DNA from: Sycobia sp. Sy_11
Taxonomy: Eukaryota; Arthropoda; Insecta; Hymenoptera; Epichrysomallidae
Direction of reading: 5' to 3'
Assembly (NCBI GenBank): GCA_018907035.1
Contig: JACCIC010000037.1
Coordinates: 186,001 to 250,000, forward strand
Length of the DNA: 64,000 nucleotides
A program made the position numbers and the translations under genes. This document shows, in pieces, positions 36,095 through 45,769 of this stretch; the first letter of the stretch is position 1; each line of letters opens with the position of its first letter. The notes below the pieces were generated by a model. The model worked only from the letters and a program-made list of their open reading frames with translations. It searched no databases and was not told where the DNA came from.

Positions 36095-37575
36095 GTAGAA
36101 TTGTTAAGAAATCGATTTTTTAATTAAAGATAGTTTCAAATTTACAAAAAACTCTATTTTAATTTGTAATAAAAGAAAACTTTTGAAAAATATGCTAACA
36201 ATATTTCTGTGGTGTAAAAATACTTCTAAAATTTCTAAAAGTGAGTTTTTCGGAAAACCACTTTTTTAAAACTTGGAGGATAGGTTACTTCTATACATTG
36301 ATGCATATAGATATATGTGAAATTTTGTCAATAAATTCGTTAATAAATTTCTCACCGTAATACTTAACCATTGTTCATTACATAGAAACTTTTTCGGATA
36401 AATAATATTTTTTCCAAATATTTTTTGAAAAGTCTATATTTCCACAAATCTGTTAAAATTTAAAAAATGTTTACGTATTTCAATAATCAATATATATAGA
36501 TTAATGTCATTGTTTTGTATTTTATTCTATGGTTTTATATATTTCGTATTTTCAAAGAAATCCGTTATATCATCATTATTTAATGAACAAAGGTGATTCA
36601 AAAGATTAGCCGAGACTGGTTTATAATCGGTATTCTATATAAAAATTATAATAATTTTTTTTAAATTATATACTATTGGTATTTTTCCGACAGCTGCAGA
36701 GGTGTTACTTCTGATATTTTCTCCGTAACTTTAACAGTCAAATATTATAGAAATTATTGTATTTCAAAATCGACTTTTAAATTAGCCAAAATTGATTCAT
36801 TAATGTTTAAATATAGGGTTAGCTCGTCTGTTTACAAATAGGAAATATCTTTTGATGACTTGAAAAAAATTTTTATGTATAGGCTTTCGCTTATTAGAGT
36901 AGGATGCTTTCAAATAAATTAAATGAGGAATTAAAATATTCTTTATTTATTTCAAAATTTTAAATTGAAACAACGACATAAAAATATCCCAAATAATTTA
37001 AAATTTTTAGCATGCTGGAATTAGTTAGGTTGAAATTCAATAGGTAGAATAGCTTTAATCTACTTATAAAATTATACTAGAAGATTTTCGACGTTGCACT
37101 ATGGGACTAAATGGTAGAAAGTCGCGAATGAAGGAAAATAAATAAAATTTTTAACAGAAATGCTTAAGTATATCTTGATAACACTTAAGACAATCGGAAC
37201 ATGCTAAAATTTAAATCAATATATTTATTTACCAATAATTAGACCTTTTTAAAAGTCGTCGTATAAAAAATTATTAATTTTTTGAAATGATACCCTTAAA
37301 TTTTGTTACTCGTAATTTTTAATGTACGTGCAAAATAAATTTACAATAATTTGAATACAGGATCGGATTCGATTCCCGTCAACCGAATTTTTCGAAGACA
37401 CTTCACAAATAGTGCTTTCTGTTTTTTTTTTTTCGAGAGTAGAACGTAAGCCGTCATATATCTAAATATTATAATAAGAATATCTAGTCCGTATAAATAA
37501 GAACTAAATAAATAAATAACCTTCCTTCGAAAACAGAAAAATAAATTTGAAATGAGATATTCTATTATTACAAAA
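36095..37575. other. AT-rich intergenic DNA
   Basis: No gene is recognised. At about 37363-37395 there is a B-box-like GATTCGATTCCCG followed by a T run, but no A box, so it is not called a tRNA. Confidence 0.45.
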
Positions 37576-37583
37576 AAACTGGA

Positions 37584-38885
37584 TGTTACGAACAGAATCG
37601 AAATTAAATGTAAAAATTAATATTAAGTCTTCAGCGATTATAATTTCTAGAATAAAGTTTTTATTAATCAATTCCATTGTAGCTATTATTATAATTAGTT
37701 CCACGTAAAATGTTTTAATATTGTTTGAACTCAAATTTAATATAGGATATTTCTTTATAGCTGATAGGCTTATATGTTTATAGTTTAAGATAGTAGAAGT
37801 ATAAAGCTAAAATTAATTTATGATTTGATTTTGGAATTATTTAATCTGTTACATATAAATAATGCGTAATAGTTTTAAGAAATGTTTATAATATCGCGTT
37901 GCCATTACACATATATATAGGTTTAGTATTTCTTTTGTAATTAAATATAGTTATAAGTTATATTGCGAGCAATGTTTAGTTTTAAGATTGGAAATAATGT
38001 AAATAAAAGATTGATATAATATTATATTCACGGGAGAATATATGAGTAAGAAATGTTATGCGATCTCCTCGGACAAAACGGCGCCGCACGAATTCTAAAA
38101 ACTGTTTATAAATGATGTAAGTATATACGAGATATTGAATAATGCTTAACAAAATCATCGGTTGGCGATTTGAAATCTTATTTTATAAGCTATAATTTGA
38201 AAATTTGAATTGGACTCAATGAATTAATTTAATTGGATTCGAAATGAAATTAATTAATTATTGAAGTCAGGATCACGAGCAAACCTTCGTTAAAGGCCAC
38301 CAAATTGTATACAACTAAGGTATACGCTTGATCCGTACCATGACGGGTAAAATCGAAGATTTTCCTGAAAACTGGCCTTTATATGATTTACGACTAAGGT
38401 AATCAAATATTGGCCGGAGGAAAATCTTGAGATTTTACGAAAGAGGTTTGACTGGTTATGCTTCCATAAAAGCAATTAATCCGTGCTGTGACGGAAAATT
38501 CGGAAATTTTCTTTATAATAGCTATCCTACAGACTCACAAATAAGGTGACTGTATTTTAGCTATAAGAAAATCTCGAGAATTTTGAAAGAAGTATGGACA
38601 GTGTCAGATTACCACCTCGGGTTCTCCGACCGTCCGGCTGCGCGAAGTGTTTAGGCTGTGATCAACGAATGGGGCATATCGCCCGAAATTTGACCCGTGA
38701 TAAGAAGAGAGTCTATAAAGGGCGCTGTTTGAGCGCAGAAGGCATTATTCAATTCTCGTCTGTACTGAGGTGATTGTTATTTTTCTTTTATTCTCTTATT
38801 ATATATACATTAAAATTTCAATTTATTGAACATTAACATTTTGAAGCTTTATTATTTCAAACGTCCCAGTAATTAGTATATTATA
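37584..38885 (+). repeat. 5' LTR
   Basis: Starts TGTTACGAAC and ends ...TATTATA. The end is not the usual CA; the last A could instead belong to a 6-bp target duplication. It includes the promoter at about 38714-38755. Confidence 0.93.
38714..38755 (+). promoter_or_regulatory. Likely LTR core promoter
   Basis: A TATAAAG box at 38714-38720 is followed 35 nt later by an initiator-like TCAATTC (38749-38755). An ATTAAA polyadenylation signal lies downstream at 38809-38814, a reasonable layout for U3/R/U5. Confidence 0.55.
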
Positions 38886-38888
38886 ATT

Positions 38889-38906
38889 TGGTGCCGAAAC
38901 CCGGGA
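38889..38906 (+). promoter_or_regulatory. Primer-binding site matching tRNA-Phe
   Basis: TGGTGCCGAAACCCGGGA, a few bases after the LTR, is the exact complement of the 18 nt at the 3' end (with CCA) of the metazoan tRNA-Phe that I recall, whose acceptor stem begins GCCGAAA. Confidence 0.8.
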
Positions 38907-38992
38907 ATTATTTCCGGAAAGCTGGGAAGTTTGGTGAAAAGTGAAAAATAGTTTCAATTAATTGTTTAAATTATTTTGTTTAATCATTCGCT

Positions 38993-40498
38993 ATGGCACC
39001 GAGAAAAACCCGAGCCGCTGCTGCTGCTTTCAACAATGAGGGTCCATCCAGAGCGAAGCAGGCTAAGAAGACGAGAATTTCTGCTACATCGGCCCGGGCA
39101 TCAACTCGAGAGCGCGCTAATGTAGCGCAAAGGGCGATCACCGGTGCTGGAGCTACGTCTACTCCACGGCCACGGCAATCCTTAGCACCAGCTATGCCGA
39201 TTGAGAGGGAACAGACAGCGAACCATGTTTTGCTGGACGAAGGGGGTCAAGCAGAGACGATTCCGTATGCTGACGGAATGAATCAACAACGGCGGTCATC
39301 GTCTGCCGTTCCCAACAGCGGCGAGCTGTTCGATGCAACAGCAAGGAGCAGAGCGATGATGTACACCGAGGCTGCTGCTAGATCAACAACACCGGTGAGA
39401 GATTTCCAGCATGAAAATGCGTTTATTGATGCAGACGCGACTGCACGATTAGCGAATGTTTTTGAAAGAACAATAACTGCGTTGCGTGAGTCATCATCTC
39501 AAGCGGGAAATGCTCGTTTTGTCAATCGCATGACTACCGCTAAAAGCTTACCGCATTTCTCCGGAGATCCGATGGAATGGCTGCAGTTTAAAGAAGCTTA
39601 TGAGCTTTCTTCAGAACTCGGCGAGTATAGCGAACGAGAAAATGTTGCGCGTTTGCTTACGGCGTTGAAAGGCGACGCGCGCGAGCTAGTAAGTACACTA
39701 CTAGCTACTAGTCGTGATCCCGCGATAATTATGCGTACGCTTGAACTGCACTACGGCAACAAAAAGGTTGTCGCGGAAAAAATCTTTTCAGATTTAAAAC
39801 TATTGCCGGATCTGGAGTCTGGTAAGACGAGCCTTGTACGGTTCGCGACTAAGTTAAAAAATGCAACCACGGCGTTCAAATCATTTGAATTAACCGGATA
39901 TCTATACAGTCCGGATTTAATAAAATCAATAGGTAGGAAACTACCGTCTGCGCTTAAATATGCTTATAATCGTCAAGCCGCAAGTATGTCCGAGGAGAAA
40001 TCCGACCTTGAGAAATTGAGCGACTTCTTGTACGCAGAGGCAGAGCTGGCGAATGCCGCGGGGATTTTTGATAATGAAGTCTATACATCGAGTCGTAAAA
40101 TAGCTGTACCCAGGCGCGAAGGGCATTCTTTTAAAAATGTTTATACAACTAGACATGAACAAATAAATAAAAATAAGCGTAATACATTTGATAGAGGTAA
40201 CTGCATTATATGTGAGCGCGGAAATCATACTCCATCGGAGTGTGCCCTTTTTGCTAGAGAATCCGTTAATAAAAGATGGAATATCGCGAAAAAACACAAT
40301 CTCTGTTTCGGTTGTTTGTTTTCGGGACACACACGACTTAATTGTGATAGCGCTAAGTGCCCACGATGTGAAAAGAATCATCACGTACTTTTACACAATG
40401 ATGGAAATTCAAATATAAATCAATCGCGCCAAATGCCGAAACAAAAAGAAAATATTTGCGAATCTTCTAGTGCGCAGAGTAACGCGATGCGAGATTGA
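38993..40498 (+). CDS. gag: BEL/Pao Gag (501 aa), ending at a readthrough-type UGA
   Basis: Structural capsid/nucleocapsid polyprotein. The start ATG at 38993 is the first after the PBS. The N-terminus is basic and Ala/Arg/Ser/Thr-rich. The DUF1759 region spans about residues 185-350 (FSGDPMEWLQFKEAYELSSE and onward). Three zinc-knuckle-like motifs follow: CIICERGNHTPSEC from residue 404, CFGCLFSGHTRLNC from residue 438, and a shorter CPRCEKNHH from residue 456. It ends ...NAMRD at TGA 40496-40498, which is followed directly by CTAG. The frame stays open into Pol. Confidence 0.93.
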   Translation: MAPRKTRAAAAAFNNEGPSRAKQAKKTRISATSARASTRERANVAQRAITGAGATSTPRPRQSLAPAMPIEREQTANHVLLDEGGQAETIPYADGMNQQRRSSSAVPNSGELFDATARSRAMMYTEAAARSTTPVRDFQHENAFIDADATARLANVFERTITALRESSSQAGNARFVNRMTTAKSLPHFSGDPMEWLQFKEAYELSSELGEYSERENVARLLTALKGDARELVSTLLATSRDPAIIMRTLELHYGNKKVVAEKIFSDLKLLPDLESGKTSLVRFATKLKNATTAFKSFELTGYLYSPDLIKSIGRKLPSALKYAYNRQAASMSEEKSDLEKLSDFLYAEAELANAAGIFDNEVYTSSRKIAVPRREGHSFKNVYTTRHEQINKNKRNTFDRGNCIICERGNHTPSECALFARESVNKRWNIAKKHNLCFGCLFSGHTRLNCDSAKCPRCEKNHHVLLHNDGNSNINQSRQMPKQKENICESSSAQSNAMRD

Positions 40499-40534
40499 CT
40501 AGGGGCGTCCGCTATATTATTGAAAATAATACCC
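40496..40534 (+). promoter_or_regulatory. Candidate stop-codon readthrough signal (UGA CUA G) with hairpin
   Basis: UGA at 40496-40498 is followed by CUAGGGGCG. Seventeen nt after the stop begins a hairpin (TATTATT-GAA-AATAATA, 40515-40531), which can be extended by GGG/CCC pairing (40502-40504 with 40532-40534). Gag and Pol are in the same frame around this codon. UGA-CUA is a well-known efficient readthrough context in alphaviruses and some animal mRNAs. Confidence 0.65.
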
Positions 40535-43500
40535 ATCCGGTTAATAGGTAAGAAACAGAGTCGAGACACATACGCGCTGTTGGATGACGGTTCGACAATA
40601 ACGCTAATCGATAAGAAACTAGCTAAAGATATAGGAGTGAGCGGTCCGGCTATGTCATTAACTTTAAAAGGAATAAGCGGTGAAAAAATAGTAACCAACA
40701 GTGAGAAATTGCAATTAACGATTGTAGGCTCGTTCGGGGGAAGAACATTACGCGGCGTAATGTCGATCGACAATCTTGATTTAGCGACGCAAATGATTTC
40801 GGAAGAATTTATTAATAACATAGATATTGTTGTACAAGAGAAAGGTATAAAACCTTATTACAATCCGCGCATCGAAGTTTTGATAGGTCAAAATAACTGG
40901 GAAATTATAACAACGCGCGAATTAATAACAATAAAGGATACGAATCTTGCAATTTCACGCTGCTTGCTGGGCTGGGTGTTACACGGATCGACAACGACGT
41001 CTCGTATTTCTAGGACGAAGCGCACAAAGTCTAAAAGGGCTAACATACTGTGCATGTGTGACTCATCCGCGAAAAAAGAGAGCGTCATTTCGGATAGCTC
41101 GTTAGACGAGTTAATGAGGTACTATTTTAATTTAGAGTCGATAGGCGTCAGCGATCAAGTATCAAGGAAAAATAAATTAAATCGCTCGGAAAAGATACTC
41201 GAATCGACATGCCGAAAAGTAGGAGACGCTTATGAGATAGGCTTGCTATGGAAAGATGATCAATCGCCGACGGTTGATAGTTTCGTAACAGCAAAGAAAA
41301 GGCTTTTTTCGTTAGAGAAAAGATTAGATCGTGATCCTGATTACGCCGAGTTGTACTATAACGAAATACAGCGGTTCATAGATCTGGGATACGCTCAAAT
41401 AGTAGCAAAAAATACCGAACCTTCGCGTACATGGTATCTGCCACACTTTGGCGTAATCAACGTAAACAAACCGGATAAAATTCGACTCGTATTTGATGCC
41501 GCTGCTAAAACAGCTGGTATCAGTTTGAATGATCAATTAGACGCAGGACCGGACTTGTTACAATCTTTGCCGGGTATATTGCTGCGATTTCGACTATATG
41601 CGGTTGCAGTAAAGGGCGACATTTCGGATATGTTTTTACGTGTGAATGTGAGAGCAGATGATCGCGGCGCCCAGCGATTTCTCTGGCGTGATCGAGACAG
41701 GAAAAGTGAACCGAGAGTGTATGAAATGACGAGTTTGATTTTCGGTGCGAAGTCTTCACCGTGCAACGCCATATTTGTGAAAAATAAAAATGCCGGAATG
41801 TATGCGAAATCTTTGCCACAAGCAGCACGAAGCATTGTCACTAACAGTTATATGGATGACTTTTTATGTAGTTGCACATCCGAAATAGAAGCTACCGCGT
41901 TAGTACATAATGTTGTCAAAATAAATTCGCAGGCGAACTTTTTTATGCATGGTTGGGCGACCAATGCATCGGAAATATTGAAATATGCGATGAAAAATAA
42001 TGCAGTAACAGAAAATTACGTGACGAATTTAGGTGATAAAGATAAAGAGCGTGTATTGGGACTGTACTGGGATACGCGTGCCGACGAATTCAAATTTAAT
42101 ATAGAATTTAGTAAAATACCTTCGGAAATTATTTCAGGCATTAGAATTCCAACAAAGAGGGAAGTTCTTCGCGTTTTTATGTCGATTTATGATCCATTAG
42201 GACTTCTGGCACCTTTTAGTTTAAAGTCAAAAATAATTATGCAAAAAATATGGCTGAGCGGGGTTCAATGGGATGAAAAGGCGCGAGAAGAAGAATATAT
42301 GGATTGGATAGAGTGGCTTAAAAATCTATATTATTTAAAAGAATTACGAATACCTCGATGCTTAACGGCGAGAGAATTTCAAAATGATAATGTGCAACTA
42401 CACATTTTCTGCGATGCAAGTCTGACGGCGTTTGCAGCCGCAGCGTACTTACGTATTGAAACTAAAGCGGGACTAAATCAAATATCTTTCATAATGGCAA
42501 AAAGTCGAATCGCGCCGCTAAAACCTACGACGATACCCCGTTTGGAATTACAAGCAGCTTTGCTGGGCGCGCGACTAATGAAATTTATTGAAGGGGAATT
42601 ACAAATAAATATTCAGCAACGAATTTTATGGTCCGATTCGACAATAGTTTTATGTTGGATTCGTACGGAGCCCCGTATTCACCAAACTTATGTAGCGAAT
42701 CGTTTGGGAGAAATAGCTGAACTGACACGCAGTTCAGAATGGCGATGGGTACCCACGAGCCAAAACCCCGCCGATCATGCGACGCGATTTTTGAACCAAC
42801 CATTTAATAATGATAGCGATCAATGGATTAAGGGTCCAGAATTTTTACAACACTCGGAATCTGAATGGCCAAAAGAGAAAGAATTATCCAAAAAAGATAC
42901 GTCAGAAATAAATAGATTAGAAATAAAAAAAGCATATGTTTTTACAACCAAAGTCGAGCCATTAGAATTTTCTATTCATATCCGATTATTAGGCTGGCGC
43001 GGATTGATTATAATCGCGCGACGCATTAGAAAATATTTCGATAAATGGCGGCATAAAGTAAATACACGAACACCGGTAGAAAATGCGCTAATGCATGAAC
43101 AGTACTGGTTTAAAATAATTCAACGCGAATGTTTTGAACCGGAGATAAAATCTATCCAAAAGGGTGAAAAATTACCTAAAGGAAGTCGAATCGCGGGTTT
43201 GATGCCTTTTCTCGATGATCATAAAATTTTAAGAGCAAATGGACGAGCGACATTAGTATCATCCGAAGGTTTTAATAATACGCCGATTATTTTAGACGTT
43301 AAACACATTGCGACGAAAAAATTAATTGGCGAATATCACCGAAAGTATTACCACGGTAGTGCTGATACCGTATTCAATGAGTTGAGACAAAAATATTACA
43401 TCATAGGGTTGCGTAATGGTTTAAAATCTATTTGCAGTAGATGTCTCGTATGCCGCATACGCCGAGGAAAGCCACGAAATCCATTAATGGCCGCGTTACC

Positions 43501-44440
43501 TCCGTGCCGCGTAGCTTATAGACAAAGGCCATTTTCGCATTGCGGCATCGATTATTTTGGTCCGATGCAAATAAAAATCGGTCGGCGACGGGAAAAACGT
43601 TGGGGAGTGCTTATGACTTGTCTTACGACGCGCGCGATTCATTTGGAGATTGCAAATAGTCTCACATCCAGCTCAGCAATAATGGCTATACAAAGATTGG
43701 CGGCAAGACGCGGTATGCCATTAACGATTTATAGTGATAATGGCACCAACTTTCGGGGCGCTAGTAAAGAGTTGCAAGATACAATCAACCAAATAAATAA
43801 TGAGGAAATACAAAGTTTTTCATTAAGGAGCAACATTGAATGGCGATTCAATCCTCCCGACGCACCTCATATGGGAGGTGCGTGGGAGCGATTAATACGT
43901 TCCGTTAAAGTAGCCTTAAAATCAATTTTGACTGATCAAGCGCCGACAGAGGAAGTGTTGTATACTGTAATCACCGAGATAGAACATTCCGTGAATTCGC
44001 GACCATTAACCAACGTATCGCTCGATCCGAGAGACAACGAAGCGCTGACGCCAAATCATTTTTTGATTGGATCGTCGTCCGGAAATATCAGGCTCGGTAG
44101 ATATGATTTGAAAAACACGTGCTTAAACAAACAGTGGAAGTTGGCGCAATCTTACGCAGACGCGTTTTGGAAGCGCTGGATTCGAGAGTACTTGCCTTCG
44201 ATAATGCCGCGCAAAAAATGGAGAGAAAAGGACGATCCATTAGAAATAGGGGATATAGTTTTGGTGGTTGATTTACAAGCGCCGCGAAATTCGTGGAACA
44301 AAGGCGAAATTATTAAGGTGTTTCCAGGCGCGGATAATGAAATAAGAATTGCAGAAGTGCGCACTCCGAGGGGAATTTTTCGACGCCCTACGCGTAAATT
44401 AATCAAACTGTTGGGCAACAAAGAAGTACAAAATAACTAA
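40499..44440 (+). CDS. pol: BEL/Pao Pol (protease, RT, RNase H, integrase), expected as Gag-Pol
   Basis: Open from directly after the Gag UGA to TAA at 44438-44440 (1313 codons), with no ATG before the protease. The first start-like codon is TTG at 40520. Domains in order: aspartic protease (ALLDDGSTITLID, about 40577-40615); Pao-type RT beginning near 41390, with LVFDAAAKT, KGDISDMF and the catalytic SYMDDF at about 41846-41863; RNase H (FCDASLTAFAAAAY near 42410, RLELQAALLGARL near 42545, WSDSTIVLCW near 42630); integrase zinc finger (EYHRKYYHG ... CSRCLVC, 43330-43455) and DDE core (HCGIDYFGP, YSDNGTNF, MGGAWERL, 43540-43900); C-terminal DUF5641-like module (near 44100-44400). All catalytic signatures are intact. 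Confidence 0.94.
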   Translation, partial: LGASAILLKIIPIRLIGKKQSRDTYALLDDGSTITLIDKKLAKDIGVSGPAMSLTLKGISGEKIVTNSEKLQLTIVGSFGGRTLRGVMSIDNLDLATQMISEEFINNIDIVVQEKGIKPYYNPRIEVLIGQNNWEIITTRELITIKDTNLAISRCLLGWVLHGSTTTSRISRTKRTKSKRANILCMCDSSAKKESVISDSSLDELMRYYFNLESIGVSDQVSRKNKLNRSEKILESTCRKVGDAYEIGLLWKDDQSPTVDSFVTAKKRLFSLEKRLDRDPDYAELYYNEIQRFIDLGYAQIVAKNTEPSRTWYLPHFGVINVNKPDKIRLVFDAAAKTAGISLNDQLDAGPDLLQSLPGILLRFRLYAVAVKGDISDMFLRVNVRADDRGAQRFLWRDRDRKSEPRVYEMTSLIFGAKSSPCNAIFVKNKNAGMYAKSLPQAARSIVTNSYMDDFLCSCTSEIEATALVHNVVKINSQANFFMHGWATNASEILKYAMKNNAVTENYVTNLGDKDKERVLGLYWDTRADEFKFNIEFSKIPSEIISGIRIPTKREVLRVFMSIYDPLGLLAPFSLKSKIIMQKIWLSGVQWDEKAREEEYMDWIEWLKNLYYLKELRIPRCLTAREFQNDNVQLHIFCDASLTAFAAAAYLRIETKAGLNQISFIMAKSRIAPLKPTTIPRLELQAALLGARLMKFIEGELQINIQQRILWSDSTIVLCWIRTEPRIHQTYVANRLGEIAELTRSSEWRWVPTSQNPADHATRFLNQPFNNDSDQWIKGPEFLQHSESEWPKEKELSKKDTSEINRLEIKKAYVFTTKVEPLEFSIHIRLLGWRGLIIIARRIRKYFDKWRHKVNTRTPVENALMHEQYWFKIIQRECFEPEIKSIQKGEKLPKGSRIAGLMPFLDDHKILRANGRATLVSSEGFNNTPIILDVKHIATKKLIGEYHRKYYHGSADTVFNELRQKYYIIGLRNGLKSICSRCLVCRIRRGKPRNPLMAALPPCRVAYRQRPFSHCGIDYFGPMQIKIGRRREKRWGVLMTCLTTRAIHLEIANSLTSSSAIMAIQRLAARRGMPLTIYSDNGTNFRGASKELQDTINQINNEEIQSFSLRSNIEWRFNPPDAPHMGGAWERLIRSVKVALKSILTDQAPTEEVLYTVITEIEHSVNSRPLTNVSLDPRDNEALTPNHFLIGSSSGNIRLGRYDLKNTCLNKQWKLAQSYADAFWKRWIREYLPSIMPRKKWREKDDPLEIGDIVLVVDLQAPRNSWNKGEIIKVFPGADNEIRIAEVRTPRGIFRRPTRKLIKLLGNKEVQNN

Positions 44441-44449
44441 ATTTTGTAC

Positions 44450-44459
44450 GGGGGGAGAA
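44450..44459 (+). promoter_or_regulatory. Polypurine tract
   Basis: GGGGGGAGAA lies one base before the 3' LTR, where plus-strand priming is expected. Confidence 0.8.
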
Positions 44460-44460
44460 T

Positions 44461-45762
44461 TGTTACGAACAGAATCGAAATTAAATGTAAAAATTAATAT
44501 TAAGTCTTCAGCGATTATAATTTCTAGAATAAAGTTTTTATTAATCAATTCCATTGTAGCTATTATTATAATTAGTTCCACGTAAAATGTTTTAATATTG
44601 TTTGAACTCAAATTTAAAATAGGATATTTCTTTATAGCTGATAGGCTTGTATGTTTATAGTTTAAGATAGTAGAAGTATAAAGCTAAAATTAATTTATGA
44701 TTTGATTTTGGAATTATTTAATCTGTTACATATAAATAATGCGTAATAGTTTTAAGAAATGTTTATAATATCGCGTTGCCATTACACATATATATAGGTT
44801 TAGTATTTCTTTTGTAATTAAATATAGTTATAAGTTATATTGCGAGCAATGTTTAGTTTTAAGATTGGAAATAATGTAAATAAAAGATTGATATAATATT
44901 ATATTCACGGGAGAATATATGAGTAAGAAATGTTATGCGATCTCCTCGGACAAAACGGCGCCGCACGAATTCTAAAAACTGTTTATAAATGATGTAAGTA
45001 TATACGAGATATTGAATAATGCTTAACAAAATCATCGGTTGGCGATTTGAAATCTTATTTTATAAGCTATAATTTGAAAATTTGAATTGGACTCAATGAA
45101 TTAATTTAATTGGATTCGAAATGAAATTAATTAATTATTGAAGTCAGGATCACGAGCAAACCTTCGTTAAAGGCCACCAAATTGTATACAACTAAGGTAT
45201 ACGCTTGATCCGTACCATGACGGGTAAAATCGAAGATTTTCCTGAAAACTGGCCTTTATATGATTTACGACTAAGGTAATCAAATATTGGCCGGAGGAAA
45301 ATCTTGAGATTTTACGAAAGAGGTTTGACTGGTTATGCTTCCATAAAAGCAATTGATCCGTGCTGTGACGGAAAATTCGGAAATTTTCTTTATAATAGCT
45401 ATCCTACAGACTCACAAATAAGGTGACTGTATTTTAGCTATAAGAAAATCTCGAGAATTTTGAAAGAAGTATGGACAGTGTCAGATTACCACCTCGGGTT
45501 CTCCGACCGTCCGGCTGCGCGAAGTGTTTAGGCTGTGATCAACGAATGGGGCATATCGCCCGAAATTTGACCCGCGATAAGAAGAGAGTCTATAAAGGGC
45601 GCTGTTTGAGCGCAGAAGGCATTATTCAATTCTCGTCTGTACTGAGGTGATTGTTATTTTTCTGTTATTCTCTTATTATATATACATTAAAATTTCAATT
45701 TATTGAACATTAACATTTTGAAGCTTTATTATTTCAAACGTCCCAGTAATTAGTATATTATA
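44461..45762 (+). repeat. 3' LTR
   Basis: Same length as the 5' LTR, with about five substitutions (for example tta/tga near its position 890 and gtg/gcg near 1110). Confidence 0.93.
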
Positions 45763-45769
45763 CTGGATG

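Larger units (their letters stand above)
37579..45767 (+). mobile_element. Complete young BEL/Pao LTR retrotransposon with target duplication
   Basis: LTRs of 1302 bp at 37584-38885 and 44461-45762 are flanked by the 5-bp duplication CTGGA (37579-37583 and 45763-45767). Order: 5' LTR, tRNA-Phe PBS, Gag, in-frame UGA, Pol (protease, RT, RNase H, integrase, DUF5641-like tail), polypurine tract, 3' LTR. I count about five base differences between the LTRs, so the insertion is recent. All coding domains are open apart from the Gag/Pol stop codon, and the copy could be autonomous. Confidence 0.95.

Noticed and set aside
37363..37395. tRNA-like T-arm (GATTCGATTCCCG followed by a T run)
   Set aside because: No A box, no acceptor stem and no anticodon arm upstream; at best a degraded tRNA-derived SINE end.
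38290..38475. Minus-strand ORFs inside the LTRs (also 45167-45352, 37504-37734 and 44399-44611)
   Set aside because: Present only because the LTRs are duplicated; no family resemblance and antisense to the element.
40520..40522. TTG as an independent start for Pol
   Set aside because: The frame is open back to the Gag UGA and no ATG precedes the protease; readthrough is the simpler explanation.
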